DNA of 64,000 bases, from NCBI RefSeq assembly GCF_963675165.1, contig NC_087393.1, forward strand, positions 4,407,502 to 4,471,501. The letters are read 5' to 3'. This document shows, piece after piece, positions 44,561 to 57,900 of the stretch. The notes below the pieces were generated by a model that had not been told where the DNA came from, did no database searches, and saw only the letters and a program-made list of their open reading frames with translations. This stretch comes from Halichondria panicea. Its lineage: Eukaryota; Porifera; Demospongiae; Suberitida; Halichondriidae. Position 1 is the stretch's first letter. The number at the start of each line of letters is the position of its first letter. A program made the position numbers and the translations under genes.

Positions 44561-47500
44561 CTAACATACTGCTTCATAATCAGACACAAACCCAGTTCTA
44601 GAGCAGCTACCGATTCCTCTACAAACAGAGCAAGCCAATTTCGGGCTATCTTTACACGACCAAAACTCTTTGTTCATCACCGAATACAGGAGACAGCTAA
44701 CTTCAGGGCTTGAGCAGAACTGATGCAAATATCCTCTCGCTTGGCTGAGCACAATATCTCGAGGCATTGAGTAGCTTAGTGTGTTGAAAAATACCATAAG
44801 TTCGTTTATGTGCATGTTCTTGTCGATTGCTTTCTGTCCGTAGATCGCCAAAATCGCTACACAGATAAATAAATGGAAAGAGTTCGTCTTGTAGTTGGAC
44901 CAACACGTCTCCCAGATTATCAGTGCGTCTTCTTCATAGAACTCTCTCTTGAGACAGACAAGTAACCAACGGTGACAAAACATCAATGTGGTCCCGTCCT
45001 CAATATTTTCAAGGTAGATATAGAACGATGGAATGAGCATCTCAATCAAAAGTCGCAGCGGCTCCTGCATGAAACAAAACAACACTTTTATCAATCTACT
45101 GAAATTATAACTGGAAAATTTAGTGGGTGGGGGTGGGTGTTTTAATTTGGCGATTTGGCGATTTGGCGAATTTTACCAAAGATTGCCAAATTTAAAACCG
45201 TCAAATTAAAGTTTTCCGGTGGACACAACGTCATTGCAGCAGTAGGCAATTGCAAATCAAAAAACGCCAATTACATTTCAAATGGCTCATGAGTCAAATT
45301 TTAAAGTTAAGTGAGTAAGTAAGATATATATTTTATGTCTAGAAGGATAGCCTCCTACGCAGCCCTCTGAAACCCTTGCTAATGTGTACATGTACCTCCA
45401 TAATTATAGTTGCTATATTCATGCACAGCACAATACTGGTTAATCTGAGGCCTGCGTACTGGTATATAATTAAAAGCATATTTACTCACAATCTGATGAG
45501 TGACGGAGATGTGGTCTTTGCCCGGTTTGTAGAAGGCACTGCTCTGCACTAGTTTAGTAAAGCACCAGAATGCCTCAGCCTCTTCGTCCAGTGCAGCCAG
45601 CAGAGGAGCCAGGAGATCAGTCATGCCTGTGTGGGAATGAAGACCATTGGTAGCATATCCTGGGAAATGTCCGGGCACATAGTTACAAGTTACTTACAAG
45701 CACGTGCGTTTGATTGGAACCTTTAGCACAAAATCACACTCTCGCTCGGTAATTATGACTAAAACAGTCAAATGTGCTAATCATACATAGTGTACACACC
45801 TTGACAATACCGGATGTTTGGCTTAAAAAGTAGGTAGTTCAAAATGATATCCCTGCAGAGGCAAAGAAGAAATGATAAATGTAGACAGACAATCATGAAA
45901 GACAAAATGATTCATTCTGATTATCATAAGCAGACATTAGCTAGTGGATAACTACAAAACGTTTTGTATAGCCATGCCTATTGTATCTCTGCAACTGGTT
46001 CCCAAAATGGATGTTAACTCAAGTTTAGCTAATTACAGAGCCATCTATACGTACGTACATGAGTGTGTTGCAGTGAGCATTGTCCTCTCCCTTGTAGTAG
46101 GAGGTGGAGCGATCTGTTCTCACCACGTCCTTCTCTATCTGATGGTACACGTCTGGGCGGCCACCCCTCCCTGCTGAGTCAGCACCCCCAGACACATCCT
46201 TCAAGTAACCGCCAGACCTCTCGTTCTCTTTCCTACAATTACACGGTAAACATTGTACTTTCAACATGCCTAGTAATCTACACCAAGCAGGTATAATTAT
46301 AGTCAATCATCACACTGGCACTAATGGCCCTCGGGAATACATACAACACATAAGGGTAAAATCAGTACTGACCCTTTATGTTAAAAATATGCTAAAAGGC
46401 TACAAAAGTGGTGCCAATCCCTACTAAAAACCCTTATGAGATTACGGAGATATTGAAGAACTTATACGTACCTTCTTTTGTCAAGGGCCCAGTATTCGTC
46501 CCTCCTCTTGGCTCTGATGGCATCCCTCTCCCCCGCAGTCGAGTGAAACGTGTAGAGACCCAGAAGGAATGGCCACACCTCCTTCCTTAACGAGGGAGAA
46601 ACCCCTTGTAGGAACACAACCTGGGAATAATGCAAATAAAACGTTATCTTGCTGAAACTACATGTACACAGAGTAAAGTATATTTTAATTTTACTGTTCA
46701 TGTATAGCACACTAATAAAAAATTAAACTGAAACTGCTTCACAAATCAATAATAAGAGGACATACAATGGTGTCTGCCTCAGACATCATCTTAGCAAGGG
46801 CCAGTCACTTGACAACCAAACAAGAAGTTTGCACGATCTACATTTCCTCACCAATAGGGTGTTTTCAATTGTGAGTGAAAGAGAAATTATTATTGGTTCA
46901 CCTTCCTGACGTATCCACTGTCCACAATCTTCCCCTCCTGATCGAGCAGATCTCTCCACACCTCTTTTGTCAGAACACTCTTGATCGTACCCTCGTCTGG
47001 GTGGAGCTCTGAGAGACTCAGCTTGGGACGAAAGATGGTGAATGTGTGCTGATGGGTCTCCTTGTGACAATGGTGCTTGAAGAAACTCCACGAGCGAAAC
47101 AGGTGGATGAGGTCATTGAGTCCACCATTCTTGAAATGAAATACCTGGAAGATATAGTTGTAACTATCAGTTAAAACAGTGCAATAATAGAAACCACACT
47201 TTAAGCTTAATAATAAAGTTAACGTTACATTCCAAGAACAAGGAACACAAACATATTGTGTTTGCAAGCTTTATACTACACTTCCAGTGGGGAAAACAAC
47301 TGCACACATCTGCTCCACGTGCACACAGGCCATTGTGTTCTCAGGACTACATTGTAGTGCCCATACAATCACTATAATACAATTTATCGATCATCACGAT
47401 AATGGGTTGAGGGTTGTAAAACAACAGACAGTGTGTCACTAAGAGCATGCAAGAATACATACTGTACTTCTAAAACAATCACTCACTCTGAATTTCCGGT

Positions 47501-48209
47501 CCTTGCTTGTGATGACCATCTCCCCAGATATGAGCAGCCCATTATCACCAATACGATAAAAAACCCGAATGACCTCCATGAGTCCAAGATCGATGGACAC
47601 GGAGGAACACTCCTCACCCCCAAACCCACCACTATTACTATCCGACAAAGACAAACTTCGACTCCCTCGGGTGACATCAACGGAAACTAGCGATGCTTGG
47701 CGTTGGGCTAAAATACTAGAATTGGGGGCCCAGTTTAAAATGAGTGTGGTTCCGAAATCGGAGCCCCTGGTTGTAATAAATAGGAAGCCTGGAATGAGAT
47801 CTTGGCTATCGCGGCTTGCAGCTGCTGCCCTGGGCAGTCTGGTCTCCTTACTGTTATAGCTGTCACCAGATTCCCCTAGAGAGGAGGACAGAGAATAGTC
47901 ACGAGACGAACGCGAAAGGGATGAAGACGTCGAAACGCTTTTCTTTCGAGGGTGTTTCAGATAAACATTGTTTTTACGGAAAAGTATATCGTCAGCATCT
48001 AGCGTTCCGATTGGTTCAACTGGGGATAGGACGGGTGAGGGTGTGCGACTCCATTCTTTGGATAATGGCTTCTCGCTGTTGTGTGTGACTACTCGTAGCT
48101 CTTGTTCATCAACGTCATTATTGATGCTCTCGAATTGTGGTCTCCCTCTTCGAGTTAGTGTGTTGAACGCTTTATCAATAAATGACTTGACTGTTGTGGC
48201 CATGTTCAT
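44561..48209 (-). CDS. TBC1D16: TBC1D16 Rab GTPase-activating protein (8 exons, about 668 aa)
   Basis: The exons are 47487-48209, 46902-47144, 46766-46789, 46472-46620, 46059-46232, 45800-45852, 45490-45626 and 44561-45064; all phases agree. The N-terminal region carries DDILFRKNNVYLKHP and TTLILNWAPNSS, then RVFHFKNGGLNDLIHLFRSW and RPKLSLSELHP, as in vertebrate TBC1D16. The TBC domain follows, with the arginine finger in EKDVVRTD (R418) and the glutamine finger in YCQG (Q455), so GAP activity is expected. FCHRWLLVCLKREF and FHLFICVAILAIYG mark the C-terminal lobe. In mammals it acts on Rab4A in endosomal recycling. It is tandem with CEP112, 265 bases apart. Start ATG is at 48207-48209, or 48201-48203 two codons later. 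Confidence 0.94.
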
Positions 48210-48544
48210 CTGGAGGTTAGTAACCAATCTCAGTGAAGCTCTGCAGAGAGTATCAAAACCTAGTACCTCATACTAGATATAATTATCAGTAGACTACATA
48301 ATGTAGGTATATAAATTATAGGTATAGCTATGGTCTACCTGTTACAGATCAATATAATGCCATTTCTTTGTTCCTCTTCTTGCTGTAATAGTTAAGTTCT
48401 GCAAAAGAAACTCAAAATTATCTTTGTTTCTTTGCCTGCTTCCGGTGGGGGCGTGTTTTCAGAATTCTCAAACAACGACCCCGACACGTGGTACAACAAA
48501 AAGCGGTTGCATCGCGCGTCATCCACCCACACACACTCCTGATT

Positions 48545-48713
48545 AGCCTCGAGGCCGATTAAAATTTTAATCAGCCTGGATTCGAGGCTAACTCCTGATA
48601 CAGAAGCCATGACCCAAAAATAGTTTATGATTATCAAGACATAATAATTATTTATACTACAGCCTTGCGCCTCAGTTCAAGGCCGATATTTTAATCGGCC
48701 TTGATCGAGGCTA
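48545..48713. mobile_element. Two tiny palindromic AGCCTCG-family elements
   Basis: At 48545-48589, AGCCTCGAGGCCGATTAAAA faces TTTTAATCAGCCTGGATTCG; at about 48661-48713, a similar GGCCGATATTTTAATCGGCC core is seen. They lie between TBC1D16 and the NLR, with no gene in the gap. Confidence 0.6.
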
Positions 48714-48911
48714 ATCAAGACACAAAAAGGATGTACGCACAATCATTAAATACGTATGAGGATCTATTCTACTGTTAGCTACCTCTGCAGATCAAAAAGA
48801 CAAACTATATAAATCATACATACATATATCATATCTACATAATTTTATATCTACATGCTCTAATAAAAATAGTCTACCACTTTCGTCAACAAAGCGTACG
48901 TGCATGACAAA

Positions 48912-51900
48912 CTACATATACTTGCTATCTAATTGTGTGACCAAGTCAGTGTGTAGTGGGTTGAGTCTGAGAGTGGAGACAAACTCGTGGTACTTGTGGG
49001 GGTGGTGTTTGACCACACCCAGCAGGGCAGTGTACAATCTGGTGGCCTTCTCTCTCTTGGTCTCATTTAACTCGTTGGTTTTCTCAAGAATAGACACAGT
49101 GATGAGCCCAGCTGACAGGAGGTGGAGGGCCAAACCCTTTGGATCCTCAGAGAGTGACTGGACTATCTTCTCACTGCAGCTCACCAGCACACTGTAGCCA
49201 GCGTTACCTGCAGGAGAGAGGAAATAGTTAGACATGATACGCCCACACAACCTAAGTCTACAATGTACATGTAATGTGAACAAATGACTCAGTACAGTAT
49301 ATACATGTATAATAAAAGTTAAAGGTAATTACTTAAAGAAAAAAGATTACAGGTTCAGCTCTGGAGTATCTGCATGAAGTGTACTATGAGACACTGACTT
49401 CAGAAATGTCGATGGAATAGCTACAAAAGCACATAATATTATCTTTGTGTGGATGAGTCACTTTTTCTTGCGAGAAAATAATCATGTGATACGTTGCTGC
49501 TCGCAATCGATAAAGTAGAGTCAGTCTGTATATATGCATAGAAATAATTATGATTGTAATCTAAGTTTTTAAAAGTACCTTGTTTTCATGTTCTTCTAAA
49601 ATAGGAGCTATTTTTTCGGTCTCATTTTACTGACTAAATGTTTTTATGGTTCCAGTCTCTGGGTAATAGAAAGATATCGAGGGTCAGTATAACGTTATAT
49701 TAACTAAAGATGTACTAATATTGGGGTCTCTCTCAACGTACCACTTGTTATATTTATAAGAGCTGCTTCATGCAGATTTAAAATTTCACGAAGATGCTAT
49801 CTAGTAGCTCAGTGGCGTAGGCAGAGGGGGGGTTGATGGGGCTAGAGCCCCCTGCTTCATCAACTCCAACTCAGCTTGAATCACCGTTATCTGTCAATCT
49901 ATTCTGCACTGTACTGCATGCATATCGTTACTATATAATGATGTCATTCAATAGAAATGTGGGCAGGGGCCTTCCATCTAAGAGGAAAAGTGATGACCTT
50001 TTTTTTTAGGTAAAATTCTAAGTTATTCAGCGCCTGCTCTGGCCTTGCTCAACCAATTTGAGCCCTGCCCTTCTCAAAATCCTGACTACGCCACTGTAGC
50101 TACCTGTTTTTTTGTACATCTATATATATAGCGGGTTATTTTTGTATGGTGGACATTTTTGGATATTTTGTATTGTAGAGCATCATACGAATTATTCTAC
50201 CGCAATATATAGTAGACCAATATTGTTCATACATTTGCACCAACGAAAATTACCCGCTCACTAAAACTAAGACTAAGACAGCATGCATAGTTAAATAGTA
50301 TATCATATAGCTACTCACCTTTGGCTGACAAGTACTGTGCCACCTTGATAGCAACGTCTCCTTTGTCCAGGGAGATTAGGATGAGTAGCAGAGCTCTGAA
50401 GGTGCCCTCTGCAACAACTCTGTCCAGCCAATATTTCAGAGCCAACTTTATTCCAGCTTGTGTTCGATTCATGGCTGTTCTAGCCTTCTCTTCAATGACA
50501 TCAGTTTGCTGTCCAGGTGAGAGCCTCAGCATTTCAACATAGTCATTAGTGTTGTCGAAATATGACGATAATTTGGGAAGGTCTATTTCTTCTATTCTTG
50601 TGTCAAGCTGCTCGTCAGTGATATTACTTTCTCTCTTTAGTGTTTCAACGGTTAGACCTGATAACACAATAATTAACATCACACTTGTGCCTTTGGGCTT
50701 CTAAATCCCATGACACCTCCAAAACAGTGTCTAACTATTATTATTAAAGCACCATGCATAGTGTCCAATGTATTAGAATCACGAAAAATTTCCCAGAAGT
50801 GTCTGGGATAATTGAATAATTGTTAACTGATAATAGTATACAGCTACCTTGTAATGTTTGTGGAGCACACAATTATCTTTGATGATGCAAAATAGCATTC
50901 TAGCTTTGTGTATAATACAGTATCAACTTACTGGTAGGTACTTCTCTTAGGGTGTTTATTGTGACGTCACTTTGCTGTCCAGATGAGAGGCCTGACTCCA
51001 GATAGCCGTCATGGGTGCTGTCAGATTGTGACAACATTTCAGAGAGGTGTGTTTCTTCTACTGTTGTGTCAAGCTGCTCGTTAGTGACTTCAATGTCTCT
51101 CTCAATAGGCAAACCTTGCGAAGGAAAGGATCGAGAGCGGGTTTGTTGCAGGACATAATACAACAATAATTTTAAATTCAATGTCAACGTATATACTACT
51201 AATAAAGGCATATACACATGCAATCGCAGATTATTGCTTACTTTGTAGCTGTTGTTTTTGGCTGATTAGTTTGTCAGAAGTTTCAGTAGCTGTGGAATCC
51301 TGACTAGCTGTAGGTGACATATCCTCTTGTAGTTCATTCAGATCTTCAGCAGTAGATTTGAAGTCCGTATCATCACTGGTAGAATCTTCTGAATCAGTAT
51401 TACTGTACTGTGAGTGTAAGGAGATAATTATATATATTTCACATGTACTCATGCCTTTTACGACTTTCAGCCTGATCAAAAAAGCAAAAAGTATATATTT
51501 GGCAGTATACAATAATTTTTGACGGCAATCATCATCGTTCTTATCAAAAATTTAAACATTACATACATAGTAGGTCTTGTATATAGACACTGTATTTACT
51601 TACTTCTGGTAGAGAGTCACTTGCATCATCTGGTATTGATTCAGAACTAGTGTAATCAAATTCTTCATCTTCAGACGTGTTTCTCTCCTATAAAATGATG
51701 CAATATAATATTCACAGTAACCATGCAATGTGCATGGCTATATGTATATATACATAATCCAAATAATACGTTACGAAACTTCGACACAATTTCGCGAAGC
51801 TTCGTTAAATGTTCGTGAAGTTAACATTTAGAAACTAAAGTTCAAAATCCGTTATTTGGGGTTTACGCCTCAGGTTAATGAGGATATTAAATTTGTAAAC

Positions 51901-54900
51901 CTTTCCAAGCTTGTGACGAAGCTTCTCAAACCAAGTGCTAAGTTTTTGCAATTAACCTACGATACATTTCAAGACTATAAATTAGGACTATAGAGTGTGA
52001 TCTAGTTACTACATGGCTGAGGGCTTCTATAAAGCATGGACACCAACAAACAGTGTCTCAGTCGTTTAGGTACTAGTGCACATGCGTAAACCTGTCTCGT
52101 GGCTTGACTATACAATACTACTTTTCTTGACAACGGGAAACTAAGTAAGTTGTAGGTATACTAAGTCCCATAGTATACCTCCTCTGAGGCACTGTTCCCA
52201 TGTACTTTTCACATGTAGATCTTATCAACTAGTGTGTGTATAATTATATATAACACTAAGAGCTGCAACTCCGGGTTATAATATATATACAGCAATACCA
52301 ACAGTCAGAACAGATTTCCTCAAAACTTGATGAATCTTTTTCGTACAATGAAATTGCTGGAGTCTTACCTGCAAAAACTCTTCAAGTCTTTTCAATCCCT
52401 CCGTACTCACGAGATTGTCATCTAGATCAATATCTTCAATACATGGAAACACAGAAGGCAAATAAGTAATAAGGGCAGTCACTGCGTCATCACCAATGCT
52501 GTTGTTTTGAAGGTCCAAACATTTTAAACACTTTCGTTGAATATCGTGAGATTTAAGGTATGAAAATAATGTAAATACATCATTTGAAGTAACCTGACAC
52601 TGATCACAATCCAGCTTCTCCAGTGATGGACAGCACTGAATACATTCAGCTAGTATGAAAATGTTCTTGCCATGAAGCAAATTTCGCCAAAGACCGATAC
52701 TTATTGTATTGCTGTTAAGAGATTCTGAATTTAAAACAGGATTGTTCAAACAGAGGTCAGTAATGGAAGTGTGAAGGGTTGATTCCAGGTGAAGTCTTGT
52801 TATTGGACAGTTTTCGCTAGAGAGCATTCTAAAGATGGCTGACAAACCACTGTGTCCAAGTGGATTGTTATCAACACACAACTTAATTTTACAGGAGAGT
52901 GGGTTTGAAACATCCTCAAAAGAAGCCAATACTTTATCAGAAAGTTCTTTCGCTGCTTCACTGTCGAGATTAGTCTCACTTAAGTTCAACTCCAACTCCT
53001 TCCTATTAGTAGCAAGTCTTACAAACGCCTTTCCTATTGCACCAGCTCCAGGTACACCGATATTGTTCTCAGAAAGATCAAGGTCCTCCAGATGAGGACA
53101 GTGAGAGGCAATTGATGGTAAGAGTTCAGTTAGTAGTCTTCCATTCTCCTCAACATTGTCAGGGAGGGTATTTGATAGTTGCATCCTCTCAAGATTACCA
53201 AAAATGTTGGCTTTAATAGCGATTGTCAAGCAAGCAACATGAGTGTCCCCGCTTGGTTTGTTGTTTTGAAATGACAGCTTTTTCAATTTGTTAAATTGAC
53301 CAAAATAAGTTGCCTTTATTTGACCTTGATTGACTGCATGTGTGTGGTCTAGATCAAGTCTTGTTACTGGACAGTTTTCGTTAGAGAGCATTCTAAAGAT
53401 GGCTAACAAGCCGCTGTGTCCAAGTGGGTTGTTATCAACATGCAAATCAATTTCACAGGAAAGTGGGTTTGAAACATCCTCTAAAGAAGCTAACACTTTG
53501 TCAGAAAATACTTTCGCTGCTTCACTGTCGAGATTAGTCTCACTTAAGTTCAGCTCCAACTCCTTCCTATTAGTAGCAAGTCTTACAAAGATCTCTCCTA
53601 TTGCACCAGCTCCAGGTACACCGATATTGTTCTCAGAGAGATCAATGTCATTCAGATGAGGACAGTGAGAGGCAATTGATGGTAAGAGTTCAGTGAGTAG
53701 TCTTCCATTCTCCTCAACATTGCCAGGGAGGGTGTTTGATAGTTGCAACCATTCGAGATTACCAAAAATGTTGGCTTTAATAGCCATTGTCAAGCAAGCT
53801 ACATGAGTGTTCCCGCTTGGTTTGTTGTTTTGAAAATACAGGTTTTTCACTTTGCTACATTGACCAGGTAATGTTAGCGTTCCAATTGAGATTGCCGTTA
53901 TTTGGCCCTGTTTGACTGCATGTGTGTCGTCTAGATCAAGTCTTGTTACTGGACAGTTTTCGTTAGAGAGCATTCTAAAGATGGCTAACAAGCCGCTGTG
54001 TCCAAGTGGGTTGTTATCAACACGCAAATTGATTTCACAGGAGAGTGGGTTTGAAACATCCTCTAAAGAAGCCAATACTTTATCAGAAAATTCTTTTGCT
54101 GCTTCGCTATTGAGATTAGTCTCACTTATTAATAATTTCAGCTCCAAATCCTTCCTATTAGTAGCAAGTCTTACAAAGATCTCTCCTATTGCACCAGCTC
54201 CAGGTACACCGATATTGTTCTCAGAGAGATCAATGTCATTCAGATGAGGACAGTGAGAGGCAATTGATGGTAAGAGTTCAGTGAGTAGTCTTCCATTCTC
54301 CTCAACATTGTCAGGGAGGGTATTTGATAGTTGCATCCTCTCAAGATTACCAAAAATGTTGGCTTTAATAGCCATTGTCAAGCAAGCTACATGAGTGTCC
54401 CCGCTTGGTTTGTTGTTTTGAAATGACAACCTTTTCAATTTGCTACATTGACCAGGAAATGTTAGAGTTTCAAAATGAGTTGCCGATAATAGGCCCTGGT
54501 TGACTGTATGTGTGTGGTCTAGGTCAAGTCTTGTTACTGGACAGTTTTGGTTAGAGAGCATTCTAAAGATGGCTAACAAACCGCTGTGTCCAAGTGGATT
54601 GTTATCAACACGTAAATCAAGTTCACAGGAGAGTGGGTTTGAAACATCCTCTAAAGAAGCCAATACTTTATCAGAAAATTCTTTTGCTGCTTCGCTATTG
54701 AGATTAGTCTCACTTAAGTTCAGCTCCAAATCCTTCCTATTAGTAGCAAGTCTTACAAAGATCTCTCCTATTGCACCAGCTCCAGGTACACCGATATTGT
54801 TCTCAGAGAGATCAATGTCATTCAGATGAGGACAGTGAAAGGCAATTGATGGTAAGAGTTCAGTGAGTAGTCTTCCATTCTCCTCAACATTGTCAGGGAG

Positions 54901-57900
54901 GGTGTTTGATAGTTGCAACCATTCGAGATTACCAAAAATGTTGGCTTTAATAGCCATTGTCAAGCAAGCTACATGAGTGTTCCCGCTTGGTTTGTTGTTT
55001 TGAAAATACAGGTTTTTCACTTTGCTACATTGACCAGGTAATGTTAGCGTTCCAATTGAGATTGCCATTATTTGGCCCTGTTTGACTGCATGTGTGTCGT
55101 CTAGATCCAGGGGCGGATCCAGGAAAAACAAAAGGGGGGGGCTAGCTAGAAAGTGGGGAAGCCCCGTACGAGGGTGGCGGAGCCGCCCAGGGCAGCCTCG
55201 CCAGAGGCGAATTTTTTTGCAAGATTTGACCTTTAAACTTTTATATTAATACGTTGACCTCTGCACTTACTTTTAATACTATGGTGATACTGTACTGATC
55301 AGATGTACGTACGTACAGCTAGCTAGCTAGCTAGGTACGTCCAGCTAGCTACCCTAGATCCTTTATACTCCTAGTAGCTGTTGTCTAGCATCTCTCAAGT
55401 GATTTCAAGTGAGTCTACAGATGCATAATTGGTGGCAAAATTGTTGTAGAGTCAGACTACAACACATGGTAGTTTTTTCAAAAGGGGGGGGCTTCAGCCC
55501 CTCAAAATCACCCCTGGATCCGCCCCTGAGATCAAGTCTTGTTACTGGACAGTTTTCGTTAGAGAGCATTCTAAAGATGGCTAACAAGCCGCTGTGTCCA
55601 AGTGGGTTGTTATCAACACGCAAATTGATTTCACAGGAGAGTGGGTTTGAAACATCCTCTAAAGAAGCCAATACTTTATCAGAAAATTCTTTTGCTGCTT
55701 CGCTATTGAGATTAGTCTCACTTATTAATAATTTCAGCTCCAAATCCTTCCTATTAGTAGCAAGTCTTACAAAGATCTCTCCTATTGCACCAGCTCCAGG
55801 TACACCGATATTGTTCTCAGAGAGATCAATGTCATTCAGATGAGGACAGTGAGAGGCAATTGATGGTAAGAGTTCAGTGAGTAGTCTTCCATTCTCCTCA
55901 ACATTGTCAGGGAGGGTATTTGATAGTTGCATCCTCTCAAGATTACCAAAAATGTTGGCTTTAATAGCCATTGTCAAGCAAGCTACATGAGTGTCCCCGC
56001 TTGGTTTGTTGTTTTGAAATGACAACCTTTTCAATTTGCTACATTGACCAGGAAATGTTAGAGTTTCAAAATCAGTTGCCGATAATAGGCCCTGGTTGAC
56101 TGTATGTGTGTGGTCTAGGTCAAGTCTTGTTACTGGACAGTTTTGGTTAGAGAGCATTCTAAAGATGGCTAACAAGCCGCTGTGTCCAAGTGGGTTATTA
56201 TCAACACGCAAATTGATTTCACAGGAGAGTGGGTTTGAAACATCCTCTAAAGAAGCCAATACTTTATCAGAAAGTTCTTTCGCTGCTTCACTGTTGAGAT
56301 TAGTCTCACTTAAGTTCAGCTTCAACTCCTTCCTATTAGTAGCAAGTCTCACAAAGGCCTCTCCTATTACACCAGCTCCTGGTACACCAATATTGTTCTC
56401 AGAAAGATTAAGGTCCTTCAGATTAGGGCAGTGTGTAGCTAATGCTGGAAGAAGTGTGGCTAACATTGTTGTATTGATAATATCTGTGTCGTTTGTCAGT
56501 GCACTAGATAGACACAAGTACTCAAGTTTTACTAGTGAACCTGCGCGTACAACACTCTCTAGTGACTGGACGCCATTTTGCCAGAGTGGATTCTTGGATA
56601 AAGAAAGGCTAGTTAATGTGTTATTGCTGGATGAAAATGGTAAAGCTTTGATAAAGTTTCCATCTAGAGATACTTTGTAAAGATACCGAAATGATGCTGA
56701 TGCTTTGTTAAAGAAGGTCTCGAGACATTCACCTGTGAGCTTGCAGTTATCGAGACTTAATTCTTTTACTTGCAACTTTCTATCAATGAGGATAGTAGCT
56801 AGTTTCTGAAGCTGTTCATCATTAAGACTCCCTGAAAAATCGAGCTTGACCTCTGAACAATGTGATATACAGTTAAAAATGTGCAAAAGAGCTACACTGT
56901 CGTGAGCAGTTTGGGGCCTTCTGATTGATCTATAACAATAACTAAACTTGGCATAAATTCTGTTGGCTACTTTACAATGCACAACCTTATCCTGGGATTC
57001 CAATGAGCAGTGGCAAAGTAAAATGTCTTGGTCTCTTATTGCAAATAAAACTTGATCAACCAATGTATCACCTAAAGAGACTACTTGGTCCCTATATTTC
57101 ACTTCTTTAGACTTAAGACCGAACACAAATCTCCAGACCATATTAAACCGATTGTTTCCAGCATAAGTGTTGCAAATCTTTGTTTTCTCTTCATGAGATA
57201 AAATGACGATATGAAGGGCAGCTAAAAACTCCTGAATAGTCAAGTGAGCGAAGTGAAACGACAAGCCATAACCTGTTGTCAATGAGTTTTGTTGGCTAGG
57301 GAAATGTGAATGTGCTGATTGCAATAAACCAAAAAAAAACGCCTTCTTATTAAACTTCCCATCTTTAGAAAACGATGAAACTTCACTGTCTGAGAAGACT
57401 ATTCGATCTTTAGCCAAAAATTCAAAAGCAAACCTGCAAACTAGCCAGAAATCATTTTGAAGTTCATCAGGAATGGAATCGAAATTGTCAAGCGAGTCTA
57501 CACAGTGTTGTGGACATTTCTTCCTAATGTCACGAAGCACGACAGACAGTGTTATCCTAGCATATAGTTTTGTGATTGTGCTTGGAAGTGTTTGCTGTAA
57601 GTTGTGGCGCCACAGGTCACAAACAATCGCACAATTAAGTGGCACAGAGCACAAACTCTGAATGAGTGGATTGCTTTTAAGCTGCTCCATAAGAGAAGAA
57701 GCCTTTTCTGGATCATCTTTGAAATCCTCAACTATGTACTGTTTAATATTTTCTTCATCAAAACCCACCACCTCGATGAAAGCGTCCACTGAAGAGAGTG
57801 TGTGAAAAGGTTCTGTTGCAGAATGTCGGGAGGTGAGGAGAACAGATGCTTTGGAACAACCATAACCAAGAAGAAGTTCATATAGAAACGAGCCAGTAGC

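Noticed and set aside
48912-51687. Separate small DEATH-CARD gene downstream of the NLR
   Set aside because: Not excluded, but no start codon exon is evident before 51687 and the NLR exon's donor phase fits exactly, so fusion is the simpler reading.
52835-56680. Repeated plus-strand open frames opposite the LRR region
   Set aside because: They are periodic antisense shadows of the LRR modules, not genes.
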